DNA of 35,811 bases from Pseudomonadota bacterium (GCA_947475315.1 CANJMY010000034.1:1-35811); one strand, 5' to 3'. Positions 1-7,252 are shown, counted from the first letter of the stretch. Program-made: numbers and translations. Notes: a model not told the origin generated them from the sequence alone.

Positions 1-151
1 GCCGCTCTGGTACTCCCCCACGGTCCGTCTCCACTCGGTCCGCTTTGTCGCATGGTCGCGCGTCTCTGTCCAGCGACGTTGCGGTGGCACGCATCATGCT
101 AGTGCAGGCAATCAGACCCGGCTCCTCCGGGGTCTCTGGGTCGGAGTCTCG
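1..151. other. Upstream region of the globin kinase; no gene seen
   Basis: No convincing coding frame is seen here. It holds a -24/-12 promoter (85-100) and a TGTCGC (46-51) / GCGAC (73-77) pair of inverted half-sites resembling the pair between the divergent promoters at 2319-2346. A minus-strand gene starting here and leaving the window cannot be excluded. Confidence 0.4.
85..100 (+). promoter_or_regulatory. Sigma-54 (-24/-12) promoter for the globin-coupled kinase
   Basis: TGGCACGCATCATGCT matches TGGCACG-N4-TTGCW with one mismatch. GG (86-87) and GC (98-99) are exactly 10 bases apart. Transcription would start near 110, leaving a leader of about 40 bases before the GTG at 152. It matters mainly because three more such sites lie before the cbb3 genes. 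Confidence 0.6.
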
Positions 152-1627
152 GTGCACCCCTTCGATGAGATGAAGGCGTATGTTCGTTTTGGTCCGGAGG
201 ACGTCCGGCGGCTCGCTGATTTTTGGCCGCACGTCAGCTCTCGCGTACGTCAAATCACGGACGGGTTCTATGATCGCATCCTCGAGTTTGACGGCGCGCG
301 CGAGGTGCTTCGGGACCCGGGCCAGGTGGTCAGGCTGAAGCGGACGATGGAGGGCTGGCTCGAAGAGCTGCTCTTGGGTCCGCACGACGCCGCCTACTAC
401 GACCGTCGCCGCAAGATCGGCGAGAAGCACGTCGCGGTCGGCCTGGCCCACCGCTACATGTTCACGGCGATGGAGGTCATGCAGCAGACGCTGTGCGACA
501 TCGCGAACGAGGCCTACCCCTCCGCGGAGGCCTACGCGGTGTGTGAGAGCGTGCGGCGCATCTCCACCCTGGATCTGGCGCTGATGACGGGCACCTACAT
601 GGGCACCCGCGAGCGCGCCCGGCTGGGTGACTTCGCCAACCTTCTGGTCTCCAATCTGCCGACGGCGGCGCTCCTGCTTGACCGCGCGGGCCGGGTGGCC
701 GCGCACACGCAGGCGTCTGAGGCCCTCTGCGGCAAAGATCCCCAGGGAAAGCCCTTCTGGGACGTCGTGCCGCGCCCGCTCGCCGAGGCGGCCCAGCTCG
801 ACGGCCTGGTCAGCAAGGCGCACTCCACCGGGCAAGAGGTGTCGGTGCTGCGCGTCGACGCCGCGCTCGACGGCCTGTTGCGTTCGTTCCGGGTGAGCGT
901 GGTCCCGCTGGCGCACGACACCATGGCGACCATCCTGCAATTCGAGGAGCTGACCGACTCGCTGGCCGCCGAGGCTGGCCGTCGGCGCATGGAGTCGTTG
1001 GCGCAGCTCGGCGAGCTGTCCGCTGCGGTCGCCCACGAGCTCCGCAACCCGCTCGCAGGCATCTCGGGCGCGGTCCAGGTGATCACGGGCTCCATGGATC
1101 CCGACGATCGCCGTCGGAGCGTGATGAACAAGGTGCGCGACCAGATCTCGCGCCTGGATCGCATGGTCCGCGACCTGCTCGCGTTCTCCCGCACGCCTGA
1201 CGTGAGGCTGATCGACGTGGATCTCGCCTCGGTCACCGACGGCGTGTGTGACCTGGTGCGGCGCGAGTACCCGAACATCTCGTTCACCCGCGAGGGGCAG
1301 GGGCACGCGGTCGCCGACGCGGACATCCTCCACCGTGTCCTGCTGAACCTGGTGCAGAACGCGGCCGCGGCGCTCGGTGGACCCGGTCACGTGGAGGTTC
1401 GGATCCACGACCGCGAGATCGTGGTCGCAGACGACGGCCCGGGCGTCGAGGCGGCCATTCGTGGCCGGATCTTTGAGCCCTTCTTCACGACCCGCACCAC
1501 GGGCACGGGCCTGGGCCTGGCGATCTGCCGCAACGCGGCGGAGGCGATGGGCGCGCGCTTGGAGTTGGAGCCGGTCGGCCCGCTCAAAGGCGCGGCGTTC
1601 TCGCTGCGGTGGCCCGTGCCAGCCTAG
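152..1627 (+). CDS. Globin-coupled sensor histidine kinase (protoglobin-PAS-HisKA-HATPase)
   Basis: A 491-residue soluble sensor kinase. Residues 1-155 look like a protoglobin/globin-coupled-sensor domain, with His93 in IGEKHVAVGL as the likely proximal heme ligand. Residues about 165-270 form a PAS-like domain. The H-box VAHELRNP carries the phospho-acceptor His295, and the ATPase domain shows the N-box NLVQNAAAAL (399-408), DDGPG (427-431) and GTGLGLAICR (451-460). There are no membrane segments. The H-box type is that of NtrB/HydH kinases, which partner NtrC-family sigma-54 activators. The GTG start is chosen because GGAG (143-146) sits 5 bases before it; an in-frame ATG at 170 is the alternative. 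Known: such globin domains bind O2 or other gas ligands. Inferred: it controls the adjacent cbb3 oxidase genes through a regulator outside the window. Confidence 0.85.
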   Translation: MHPFDEMKAYVRFGPEDVRRLADFWPHVSSRVRQITDGFYDRILEFDGAREVLRDPGQVVRLKRTMEGWLEELLLGPHDAAYYDRRRKIGEKHVAVGLAHRYMFTAMEVMQQTLCDIANEAYPSAEAYAVCESVRRISTLDLALMTGTYMGTRERARLGDFANLLVSNLPTAALLLDRAGRVAAHTQASEALCGKDPQGKPFWDVVPRPLAEAAQLDGLVSKAHSTGQEVSVLRVDAALDGLLRSFRVSVVPLAHDTMATILQFEELTDSLAAEAGRRRMESLAQLGELSAAVAHELRNPLAGISGAVQVITGSMDPDDRRRSVMNKVRDQISRLDRMVRDLLAFSRTPDVRLIDVDLASVTDGVCDLVRREYPNISFTREGQGHAVADADILHRVLLNLVQNAAAALGGPGHVEVRIHDREIVVADDGPGVEAAIRGRIFEPFFTTRTTGTGLGLAICRNAAEAMGARLELEPVGPLKGAAFSLRWPVPA

Positions 1628-1628
1628 A

Positions 1629-2273
1629 CTAGTGCTGACCGTGGCAGGCCGGCGCCTCGTCGACGTTGGACGTGGCGGCCATGCTGCGCATGCCCACGCT
1701 CCACCAGCCGGCGGCGAGCACCAGGACCGCCAGCGTGCGACGCGCCCACATGCGGCCAGTGACGATGCGCTGAAGGCCCATGGACGCCGACGCGAGCAGC
1801 GGGGTGGTGCCCAGACCGAACAGCACCATGGCCAAGGCGCCCAGCGCGGGCTGCGCGATGGCGATCGGCACGCCGAGCGCCGCCCACACCAAGCCGCAAG
1901 GCAGCAGCGCGGTGGCGGCGCCCATGCCCCACGCGCCGAACAAGCCGCCGTGCTGACGGGCCCGCGCGGCGAGCTGGCCCAAGCCGGGGAGGGTGGGCGC
2001 AGGGGACTTGATCAGCCCGGCGAGGGACAGCGCGAACACCGTGATGAGGGAGCCGCTGACCACGGTGGCGATCCAACCGGGTCCGGGCAGGAAGCGACCG
2101 AAGGCGCCGGCGAGGGCGCCGAGGGTTGCATACGTCGACATTCGGCCTGCATGGTACGCTGTGCCGTGGCGCACGTCGGTGCTGCAAGCGCTTGCGAAAC
2201 CGCCGCACATGCCGACACAGTGAGGGCTGCCTACCAGGCCCGCCACGAACGCTCCGCCTACCATCGCCAGCAT
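1629..2273 (-). CDS. TauE/SafE-like (DsbD_2 type) membrane protein of cbb3 clusters
   Basis: A 214-residue protein with about six membrane helices. It has the signature GSPHCVGMCGG near the N-terminus (about 16-26) and a second Pro-Cys motif, ALLPCGLVW. Proteins of this type (sulfite exporter TauE/SafE family, DsbD_2 domain) commonly neighbour ccoS/ccoI, and a role in metal or thiol handling during cbb3 assembly is suspected but not proved. The ATG at 2273 is chosen over an upstream frame opening at 2366, because the longer N-terminus is hydrophilic and would run through the divergent promoter. It converges on the kinase gene with one base between their stop codons and is divergent from ccoN. 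It has its own -24/-12 promoter at 2301-2316. The C-terminus ends ACHGQH, with a further possible metal-binding Cys-His. Confidence 0.75.
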   Translation of the reverse strand: MLAMVGGAFVAGLVGSPHCVGMCGGFASACSTDVRHGTAYHAGRMSTYATLGALAGAFGRFLPGPGWIATVVSGSLITVFALSLAGLIKSPAPTLPGLGQLAARARQHGGLFGAWGMGAATALLPCGLVWAALGVPIAIAQPALGALAMVLFGLGTTPLLASASMGLQRIVTGRMWARRTLAVLVLAAGWWSVGMRSMAATSNVDEAPACHGQH

Positions 2274-2300
2274 CGTCGCCTCGTCGTTTTCGCCGGAAGA

Positions 2301-2316
2301 TGCACGCCCCGTGCCA
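2301..2316 (-). promoter_or_regulatory. Sigma-54 (-24/-12) promoter for the TauE/SafE-like gene
   Basis: Read on the minus strand this is TGGCACGGGGCGTGCA, matching TGGCACG-N4-TTGCA with one mismatch and correct GG-N10-GC spacing. The predicted transcription start is near 2290, about 17 bases before the ATG at 2273. That is a short leader, but it still contains GAGG. Confidence 0.6.
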
Positions 2317-2318
2317 TT

Positions 2319-2352
2319 TGTCGCGGTTCGGCCGAAACCTGCGACATGTCGC
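2319..2352. promoter_or_regulatory. Dyad between divergent sigma-54 promoters (candidate activator site)
   Basis: TGTCGC (2319-2324), 16 bases, then GCGACA (2341-2346), forming the outer inverted repeat. Inside lies the palindrome TTCGGCCGAA (2327-2336). The right half is itself part of the perfect 12-bp palindrome GCGACATGTCGC (2341-2352). The block fills the space between the two -24 boxes. Its closeness to the promoters (centre near -55 for ccoN) is short for a classical enhancer, so a repressor site is also possible. Confidence 0.45.
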
Positions 2353-2360
2353 CACATGTC

Positions 2361-2376
2361 TGGCACGGTCTCTGCA
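2361..2376 (+). promoter_or_regulatory. Sigma-54 (-24/-12) promoter for ccoNOQP
   Basis: TGGCACGGTCTCTGCA matches TGGCACG-N4-TTGCA with one mismatch and exact GG-N10-GC spacing (GG 2362-2363, GC 2374-2375). Transcription would begin near 2387. That excludes the in-frame ATG at 2376 as the ccoN start and supports the GTG at 2412. Confidence 0.7.
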
Positions 2377-2411
2377 TGTCGCCGGGTCCCCCTGACCCGC
2401 TCGGAGGAACT

Positions 2412-3848
2412 GTGGCGAAAGACAACCCGACTTCAACCGGGGTCTATGACGACGACGTCGTACGACTCTTTTTCGGCGCGACGGTGCTTTGGGCCATCGT
2501 AGGCATGCTGGTAGGCGTGATCATCGCGCTCCAGCTCGCGTACTGGCCGGCCAACCTTGGCGTCCCTTACCTCACCTTCTCTCGCCTGCGCCCGCTGCAC
2601 ACGAACGCCGTCATCTTCGCGTTCGCTGGCAATGCGGTCTTCACCGGCTTGTACTACTCGCTCCAGCGCCTCTGCAAGGTCCGCATGTTCAGCGATGTCA
2701 TCTCCCGGATCCACTTCTGGGGCTGGCAGGCGATCATCGTGTCCGCGGCGCTTACGCTGCCGTTCGGGTTCACGACCGGCAAGGAGTACGCCGAGCTCAT
2801 CTGGCCGATCGATCTCGCGATCGCGGTCGTCTGGGTGCTGTTCGCCATCAACTTCTTCGGCACGCTGGCCACCCGCAAGGTTGAGCACATGTACGTGGCC
2901 ATCTGGTTCTACATGAGCTTCGTGCTCACGGTGCCGGTGCTCCACATCGTGAACAGCCTGGAGCTCCCGGCCACCTTCGGCCGCAGCTACCCGATCTACT
3001 CGGGCATGACCGACGCGCTGGTGCAGTGGTGGTACGGCCACAACGCCGTGGCCTTCTTCCTGACCACGCCGTTCTTGGGCCTGATGTACTACTTCATGCC
3101 CAAGGCCGCCGAGAAGCCCGTCTTCAGCTACCGGCTGTCGATCATCCACTTCTGGGCCCTGGTCTTCCTCTACATCTGGGCCGGCCCCCACCATCTGCTC
3201 TACTCGGGCCTGCCCGACTGGGTTCAGACCGTGGGTTCGGCGTTCAGCATCATGCTGATCGCGCCGAGCTGGGGTGGCATGCTCAACGGCCTGCTGACGC
3301 TCCGCGGCGCCTGGGATCGTCTCCGCACGGACGCGATCATCAAGTTCTTCGTCGTCGGCATCAGCTTCTACGGCATCTCGACCTTCGAGGGTCCGATGAT
3401 GTCCGTCCGCGACATCAACGCGCTGACGCACTTCACCAACTGGAACATCGCCCACGTTCACGGCGGCGCGCTCGGTTGGAACGGCATGATCACCTTCGGC
3501 ATGCTGTACTGGCTGGCCCCCCGCCTGTGGGGCAAGGTCCACAATGAAGGTTGGGTCAACCTTCACTTCTGGATGTCGACCATCGCCATCGTGCTCTACA
3601 TCGTGGCGATGTGGGCCGCGGGTCTGACTGAGGGCCTCATGTGGCGCGCCATCGCGCCGGACGGCCTCCTCCAGTACCCGAACTTCGTGGACACCACCGC
3701 CCGCATGAACCCCTTCTTCTGGACGCGCGTCGTCGGCGGCACGCTCTACCTGTCGGGCGTCATCCTGATGGCCATCAACCTGCTGCTGACCGTGCGTGAC
3801 TCGCGCGGCGGCAACTCCGCGCCGCTCTCCGCGGCCGCGGCGAAGTGA
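2412..3848 (+). CDS. ccoN: cbb3-type cytochrome c oxidase subunit I (CcoN)
   Basis: The 478-residue catalytic subunit of the high-affinity cbb3 oxidase, an inner-membrane, proton-pumping O2 reductase holding heme b, heme b3 and CuB. About 12 membrane helices are present. Ligand motifs visible are RPLHTNAVIF (low-spin heme His), WWYGHNAVAFF and GPHHLLYSGLPDW (CuB region), and NIAHVHGGALGWNG (heme His pair). The length is typical of CcoN. The GTG start has GGAGG (2403-2407) just upstream; the open frame continues far to the left but is non-coding there. It is the first gene of ccoN-O-Q-P, with ccoO 10 bases downstream. Its promoter is of sigma-54 type rather than an obvious FNR-type site. Confidence 0.97.
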   Translation: MAKDNPTSTGVYDDDVVRLFFGATVLWAIVGMLVGVIIALQLAYWPANLGVPYLTFSRLRPLHTNAVIFAFAGNAVFTGLYYSLQRLCKVRMFSDVISRIHFWGWQAIIVSAALTLPFGFTTGKEYAELIWPIDLAIAVVWVLFAINFFGTLATRKVEHMYVAIWFYMSFVLTVPVLHIVNSLELPATFGRSYPIYSGMTDALVQWWYGHNAVAFFLTTPFLGLMYYFMPKAAEKPVFSYRLSIIHFWALVFLYIWAGPHHLLYSGLPDWVQTVGSAFSIMLIAPSWGGMLNGLLTLRGAWDRLRTDAIIKFFVVGISFYGISTFEGPMMSVRDINALTHFTNWNIAHVHGGALGWNGMITFGMLYWLAPRLWGKVHNEGWVNLHFWMSTIAIVLYIVAMWAAGLTEGLMWRAIAPDGLLQYPNFVDTTARMNPFFWTRVVGGTLYLSGVILMAINLLLTVRDSRGGNSAPLSAAAAK

Positions 3849-3858
3849 AGGTGCACCG

Positions 3859-4707
3859 ATGAACGACACGAACCACCAGAATGACACCTGGCATCGGCGC
3901 ATGCTCGAGAACAAGGGCGGCCTCTTCGCCGTCCTGTCGGTCGCCGCGATCAGCGTCGGCTCCGCCATCGAGCTCGTCCCGATGTTCACCATCGACTACG
4001 GCACCGAAGCGTCGGAGAACATCCACCCCTACACGCCGCTGGAGGTCGTGGGCCGCGACATCTACATCCGTGAGGGCTGCTACACGTGCCACAGCCAGTG
4101 GGTTCGCCCGTTCCGGAGCGAGACGCTCCGCTACGGCGAGTGGTCCCGCGCTGAGGAGTACGTCTGGGACCGTCCGTTCCAGATCGGCTCGCGCCGCATC
4201 GGGCCCGACCTGATGCGCGTCGGCGGCAAGTACAACGACGCGTGGCACTTCGACCACATGAAGGACCCGCGCAGCACGAGCCCCGGCTCGATCATGCCGA
4301 CCTTCCCCTGGCTCTACGACTGGAGCTGGACGCCAGAGGACCTGAAGGCCTCGATCACCGCGCTCCACACGCTTGGCACGCCCTACGACGACGCGACCCT
4401 CGCCGACCCCGGCAAGGTTGCGATGGTGCAGGCGGACGAGATCGTGAAGTCGCTGGCCACCGCGAACCGCGCGGTGACCCCCGACAAGGAGATCGTCGCG
4501 CTGATCGCGTACCTGCAGCGCATGGGCAAGGATGGTCGCGCGTGGCTCGCGGCCAAGGAAGCGGCGGCGAGCCCTCCTCCGGCGGCGCCCGCGATGGACC
4601 CTGCGGCGGCTCCGGCTGACCCTGCGGCGGCTCCGGCCGACCCCGCGGCGGCCCCGGCTGCGCCTGCGGAACCGCCGGCCCCGCCGGCTGCGGGAGGTGC
4701 CCAGTGA
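3859..4707 (+). CDS. ccoO: cbb3 oxidase subunit II, mono-heme cytochrome c (CcoO)
   Basis: A 282-residue membrane-anchored periplasmic cytochrome that passes electrons to CcoN. It has one N-terminal membrane segment (about 15-40). The heme c site CYTCH in REGCYTCHSQWVRPF and the downstream IMPTFPWL, which supplies the axial Met, are characteristic of CcoO. The ATG is preceded by an AAGGTG ribosome-binding site. The last 45 or so residues are an Ala/Pro/Asp repeat tail (PADPAAA units). That tail is not usual for CcoO, but CcoP of this cluster has one as well. The stop overlaps the ccoQ start (GTGA). Confidence 0.96.
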   Translation: MNDTNHQNDTWHRRMLENKGGLFAVLSVAAISVGSAIELVPMFTIDYGTEASENIHPYTPLEVVGRDIYIREGCYTCHSQWVRPFRSETLRYGEWSRAEEYVWDRPFQIGSRRIGPDLMRVGGKYNDAWHFDHMKDPRSTSPGSIMPTFPWLYDWSWTPEDLKASITALHTLGTPYDDATLADPGKVAMVQADEIVKSLATANRAVTPDKEIVALIAYLQRMGKDGRAWLAAKEAAASPPPAAPAMDPAAAPADPAAAPADPAAAPAAPAEPPAPPAAGGAQ

Positions 4708-4889
4708 ACGAAGTCACTCGGACGGCCGCGGCCTCCCATACGCTCCAGTACCTGGGCACCACCATGACGGTGGCCTTCTTCTTGTTCTTCGTCGGGTGGG
4801 TGGTCTGGGCCTGGTGGCCCTCCAACCGCGCGTACATGGACCTGATGGCCCGCATTCCCCTCGACGACGATCTCGGAGGCGACCGATGA
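4704..4889 (+). CDS. ccoQ: cbb3 oxidase small subunit CcoQ/FixQ
   Basis: A 61-residue single-span membrane protein with the CcoQ pattern of one helix followed by a Trp-rich edge (FFLFFVGWVVWAWWPSNR). It is an accessory subunit that stabilises the CcoP-CcoN interaction. The GTG start overlaps the ccoO stop by four bases, with GGGAGG about 9 bases upstream. Its own TGA overlaps the ccoP ATG, so the three are probably translationally coupled. Confidence 0.9.
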   Translation: MNEVTRTAAASHTLQYLGTTMTVAFFLFFVGWVVWAWWPSNRAYMDLMARIPLDDDLGGDR

Positions 4890-5524
4890 GCAAGAACACC
4901 GACAAGCCGATGGGCCACGGGGCCGAGGCGGATGGCATCGAGGAGTACGACAATCCGCTTCCGGATTGGTACATCGGCCTCTTCTTCATCACGATCGCTT
5001 GGGGCGTGATCTACATGGTGAACTGGCACGTCATCGACCACAAGTCGGCGGCGGGTCTGTACGCCCAGGAGATGGCGGCGGCCAAGCTCCAGTACCCGGA
5101 CCTCGACAAGAAGGTCGTGCAGGACACCTCGGCCGAGACGCTGGCACTCGGTCAGGAGGTCTTCACCACGACCTGCGCAGCCTGCCACAACGTCGACATG
5201 ACGGGCAAGATTGGCCCGAACCTGATCGACAACAAGTGGATCCACGGCGGCGAGTTCGAGACCGTGGTCAACACCATCACGAACGGCGTCCCCGCGAAGG
5301 GCATGCCGACGTGGGGGCCGATCCTCGGCCCGAAGAAGGTGGCGGCGGTTGCCAGCTTCGTCCTGTCGAAGAACACCGGCCTCCCGAGCGAGGATCCGTA
5401 CGGCGGCGCGCCGGCAGCGGCTCCGGCCGACGGCTCCGCTCCCGCGGTCCCCGTGGACCCGGCGGCCCCGGCGGATCCGGCGGCGCCTGCGCCCGCCGCC
5501 CCCGCGGCTCCCGCCACCCCGTAG
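4886..5524 (+). CDS. ccoP: cbb3 oxidase subunit III (CcoP), short mono-heme form
   Basis: A 212-residue protein with the CcoP/FixP N-terminal part. This comprises the short cytoplasmic EEYDNPLPDW motif, a membrane helix (about 28-45) and a periplasmic linker. It is followed by one cytochrome c domain with CAACH and a later MPTWG axial-Met motif. Standard CcoP is near 300 residues with two CXXCH sites; only one is present here and the second domain is missing rather than mutated. The C-terminal 40 residues are Ala/Pro-rich, like the CcoO tail. The ATG overlaps the ccoQ stop. It is the last gene of the first operon, 151 bases before ccoG, which has its own promoter. Confidence 0.92.
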   Translation: MSKNTDKPMGHGAEADGIEEYDNPLPDWYIGLFFITIAWGVIYMVNWHVIDHKSAAGLYAQEMAAAKLQYPDLDKKVVQDTSAETLALGQEVFTTTCAACHNVDMTGKIGPNLIDNKWIHGGEFETVVNTITNGVPAKGMPTWGPILGPKKVAAVASFVLSKNTGLPSEDPYGGAPAAAPADGSAPAVPVDPAAPADPAAPAPAAPAAPATP

Positions 5525-5632
5525 CCCCCACGGGCTTCGCCTCGTGCCCCCCACGCCCTCAAGCGTCCCGCCCCTGGGATGCAGACAGGGCCGGGGGCAC
5601 TCCTGCTTTCGGATCGCGGGTTCTTCACGGGT

Positions 5633-5648
5633 TGGCACGGCGCTTGCA
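5633..5648 (+). promoter_or_regulatory. Sigma-54 (-24/-12) promoter for ccoG-H-I-S
   Basis: TGGCACGGCGCTTGCA is a full match to the TGGCACG-N4-TTGCA consensus (GG 5634-5635, GC 5646-5647). Predicted start of transcription is near 5659, about 17 bases before the ccoG ATG. I see no TGTCGC-type dyad in the 100 bases upstream. Confidence 0.8.
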
Positions 5649-5675
5649 AAAGGCCGCGATCCGGAGGATTCGACG

Positions 5676-7127
5676 ATGGCCGTCTTCCATGGCAACCGAG
5701 CTTGGGTCTACCCGCTCAAGGTGAAGGGGAGGTTCTCGGGCTTGCACCGATGGTCCTCGCTCGCCCTGGTGCTGTTCTTGTTGGTCGTCCCCTGGCTGCG
5801 CTGGGACGGCAAGCCGGTCTTCCTGCTCGAGATCACCTCCCGCACGTTCTTCCTGCTGGGCTCGATCTTCACGGCGACCGATGGAATCCTGATCCTGCTG
5901 ACGCTCTTGTCGGCCGCGTTCATGCTCTTCTTTTTCACGTCGCTTTTTGGTCGCCTGTGGTGCGGGTACTTCTGCCCCCAGAGCGTGTTCATGCTCAACC
6001 TGGCCTTCCCGGTGGAGGAGTGGCTGGAGGGTGAGCGTGGTCAGCGCATGCGTCGCAACCAGGGCCCCTGGGTGTGGGACAAGATCTGGCGCAAGGCCCT
6101 GAAGTGGTCGATCTACGCCGTGCTCGGCGTGATCATCTCGATGTCGTTCATGGGCTTCTTCGTCAACGCGCACGACGTGTGGACGTTCAACCTCGGCACC
6201 ACCGGCTTCTTCTTCCTCGGCCTGTTCAGCGCGCTGTGGTTCCTGGACATGGCCTGGTACCGTGAGCAGACCTGCAACTACATCTGCCCCTACGCCCGCT
6301 TCCAGGGCGCGCTCACCGACGACGAGAGCCTGGTCATCGCCTACGAGACCGAGCGCGGCGAGCCGCGCGGCAAGGCCGCCAAGGAGCGCGGCGGCTGCAT
6401 CGACTGCAAGAAGTGCGTGGTCGTCTGCCCCCAGGGCATCGACATCCGCGACGGCTACCAGCTGGAGTGCATCGCGTGCGGTCTGTGCATCGACGCCTGC
6501 ACCGACGTCATGGAGCGCCTCGGGCACCCCACGCTCGTGAAGTACACGACGATCGCCGCCGACGAGGGCCGCATCGTCCACTGGATCCGCCCGCGCACCA
6601 TCGCCTACACCACGCTGCTGACGCTGTTGGTCGGTGGGTTCACCTACGTGCTCAGCCACCACGCCGCGATCGAGGTCCTCGTCGACCGTGTCCCCGGCAT
6701 GCTGTTCATCGAGGATCAGGACGGCTTCGTCCGCAACATGTACATGGTGAAGGTGCTGGACCGCACGGCGGCCGCGGGCGAGCACGACTACGAGGTGACC
6801 GTCGACGGCCTGCCCGAGGGAAGCCAGGTGCTGGCCACCAAGATCAGCGTGAACTCGACCGAGCAGGTCTCCGTGCCGCTCATCGTGCGCGTGCCGCGCG
6901 CGGTGGCCGACGAGACGATCAGGGTGCGCGTGACGGTCCATGGGCCGGAGATCGACGTGGGTCAGGACACCACCTTCAAGGGGCCTGGCACCGAGATCGA
7001 GCACCACGAGGAGCACGAGGCCCCGCGCCATGAGGCGGCGGAGCACGGCGACGATAAGCCTGATGAGAACGGGACAGCGCCCGCCATTCCGGTCGCTGAG
7101 CCCACCGAACACGAAGGGGAGCACTGA
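5676..7127 (+). CDS. ccoG: CcoG (RdxA/FixG) ferredoxin-like cbb3 assembly protein
   Basis: A 483-residue polytopic membrane protein. CcoG proteins are cupric reductases that prepare Cu(I) for CuB of cbb3 oxidase. Visible motifs are CGYFCPQ and CNYICPYARFQ in membrane segments, and two 4Fe-4S motifs, CIDCKKCVVVCP and CIACGLCIDAC. A C-terminal immunoglobulin-like domain (FixG_C) follows. The final 45 residues are unusually rich in His and Glu (EHHEEHE, RHEAAEHGDD, EHEGEH), a possible copper-holding tail. The ATG at 5676 has GGAGG a few bases upstream. The stop overlaps the start of the next small gene (ATGA). Confidence 0.95.
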   Translation: MAVFHGNRAWVYPLKVKGRFSGLHRWSSLALVLFLLVVPWLRWDGKPVFLLEITSRTFFLLGSIFTATDGILILLTLLSAAFMLFFFTSLFGRLWCGYFCPQSVFMLNLAFPVEEWLEGERGQRMRRNQGPWVWDKIWRKALKWSIYAVLGVIISMSFMGFFVNAHDVWTFNLGTTGFFFLGLFSALWFLDMAWYREQTCNYICPYARFQGALTDDESLVIAYETERGEPRGKAAKERGGCIDCKKCVVVCPQGIDIRDGYQLECIACGLCIDACTDVMERLGHPTLVKYTTIAADEGRIVHWIRPRTIAYTTLLTLLVGGFTYVLSHHAAIEVLVDRVPGMLFIEDQDGFVRNMYMVKVLDRTAAAGEHDYEVTVDGLPEGSQVLATKISVNSTEQVSVPLIVRVPRAVADETIRVRVTVHGPEIDVGQDTTFKGPGTEIEHHEEHEAPRHEAAEHGDDKPDENGTAPAIPVAEPTEHEGEH

Positions 7128-7252
7128 TGCGCTTCATGGTTGGTATTGGTCTGCTGTTTGGCATGGTGATCGTGGTGAATTTCACGATGGCGTACGTCGC
7201 CATCTCCGGTCTGGATCCTGTGGTCCCGAGCTACTCGGCTCCGGGGCGCTGA
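7127..7252 (+). CDS. Mini FixH/CcoH-like membrane protein (41 aa)
   Basis: A 41-codon gene coupled to ccoG by an ATGA overlap and ending 3 bases before ccoI. It encodes a single hydrophobic helix followed by NFTMAYVAISGLDPVVPSYS. That resembles the membrane segment and first periplasmic turn of FixH/CcoH, which in related operons carries an N-x-x-M-x-x-x-A motif and a Val-Val-x-x-Tyr segment. The usual periplasmic domain of FixH (about 100 residues) is absent. Its position between ccoG and ccoI is exactly the fixH position, so I infer a minimal FixH. The match rests on few residues. Confidence 0.75.
   Translation: MRFMVGIGLLFGMVIVVNFTMAYVAISGLDPVVPSYSAPGR

Noticed and set aside
2376-2411. 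Longer ccoN start at the ATG in the -12 element
   Set aside because: It would begin upstream of the predicted transcript start, while the GTG at 2412 has a GGAGG site.
2433-3992. 519-codon minus-strand open frame opposite ccoN
   Set aside because: Arg/Gly/Asp/His-biased antisense shadow of a certain gene in GC-rich DNA; no motifs.
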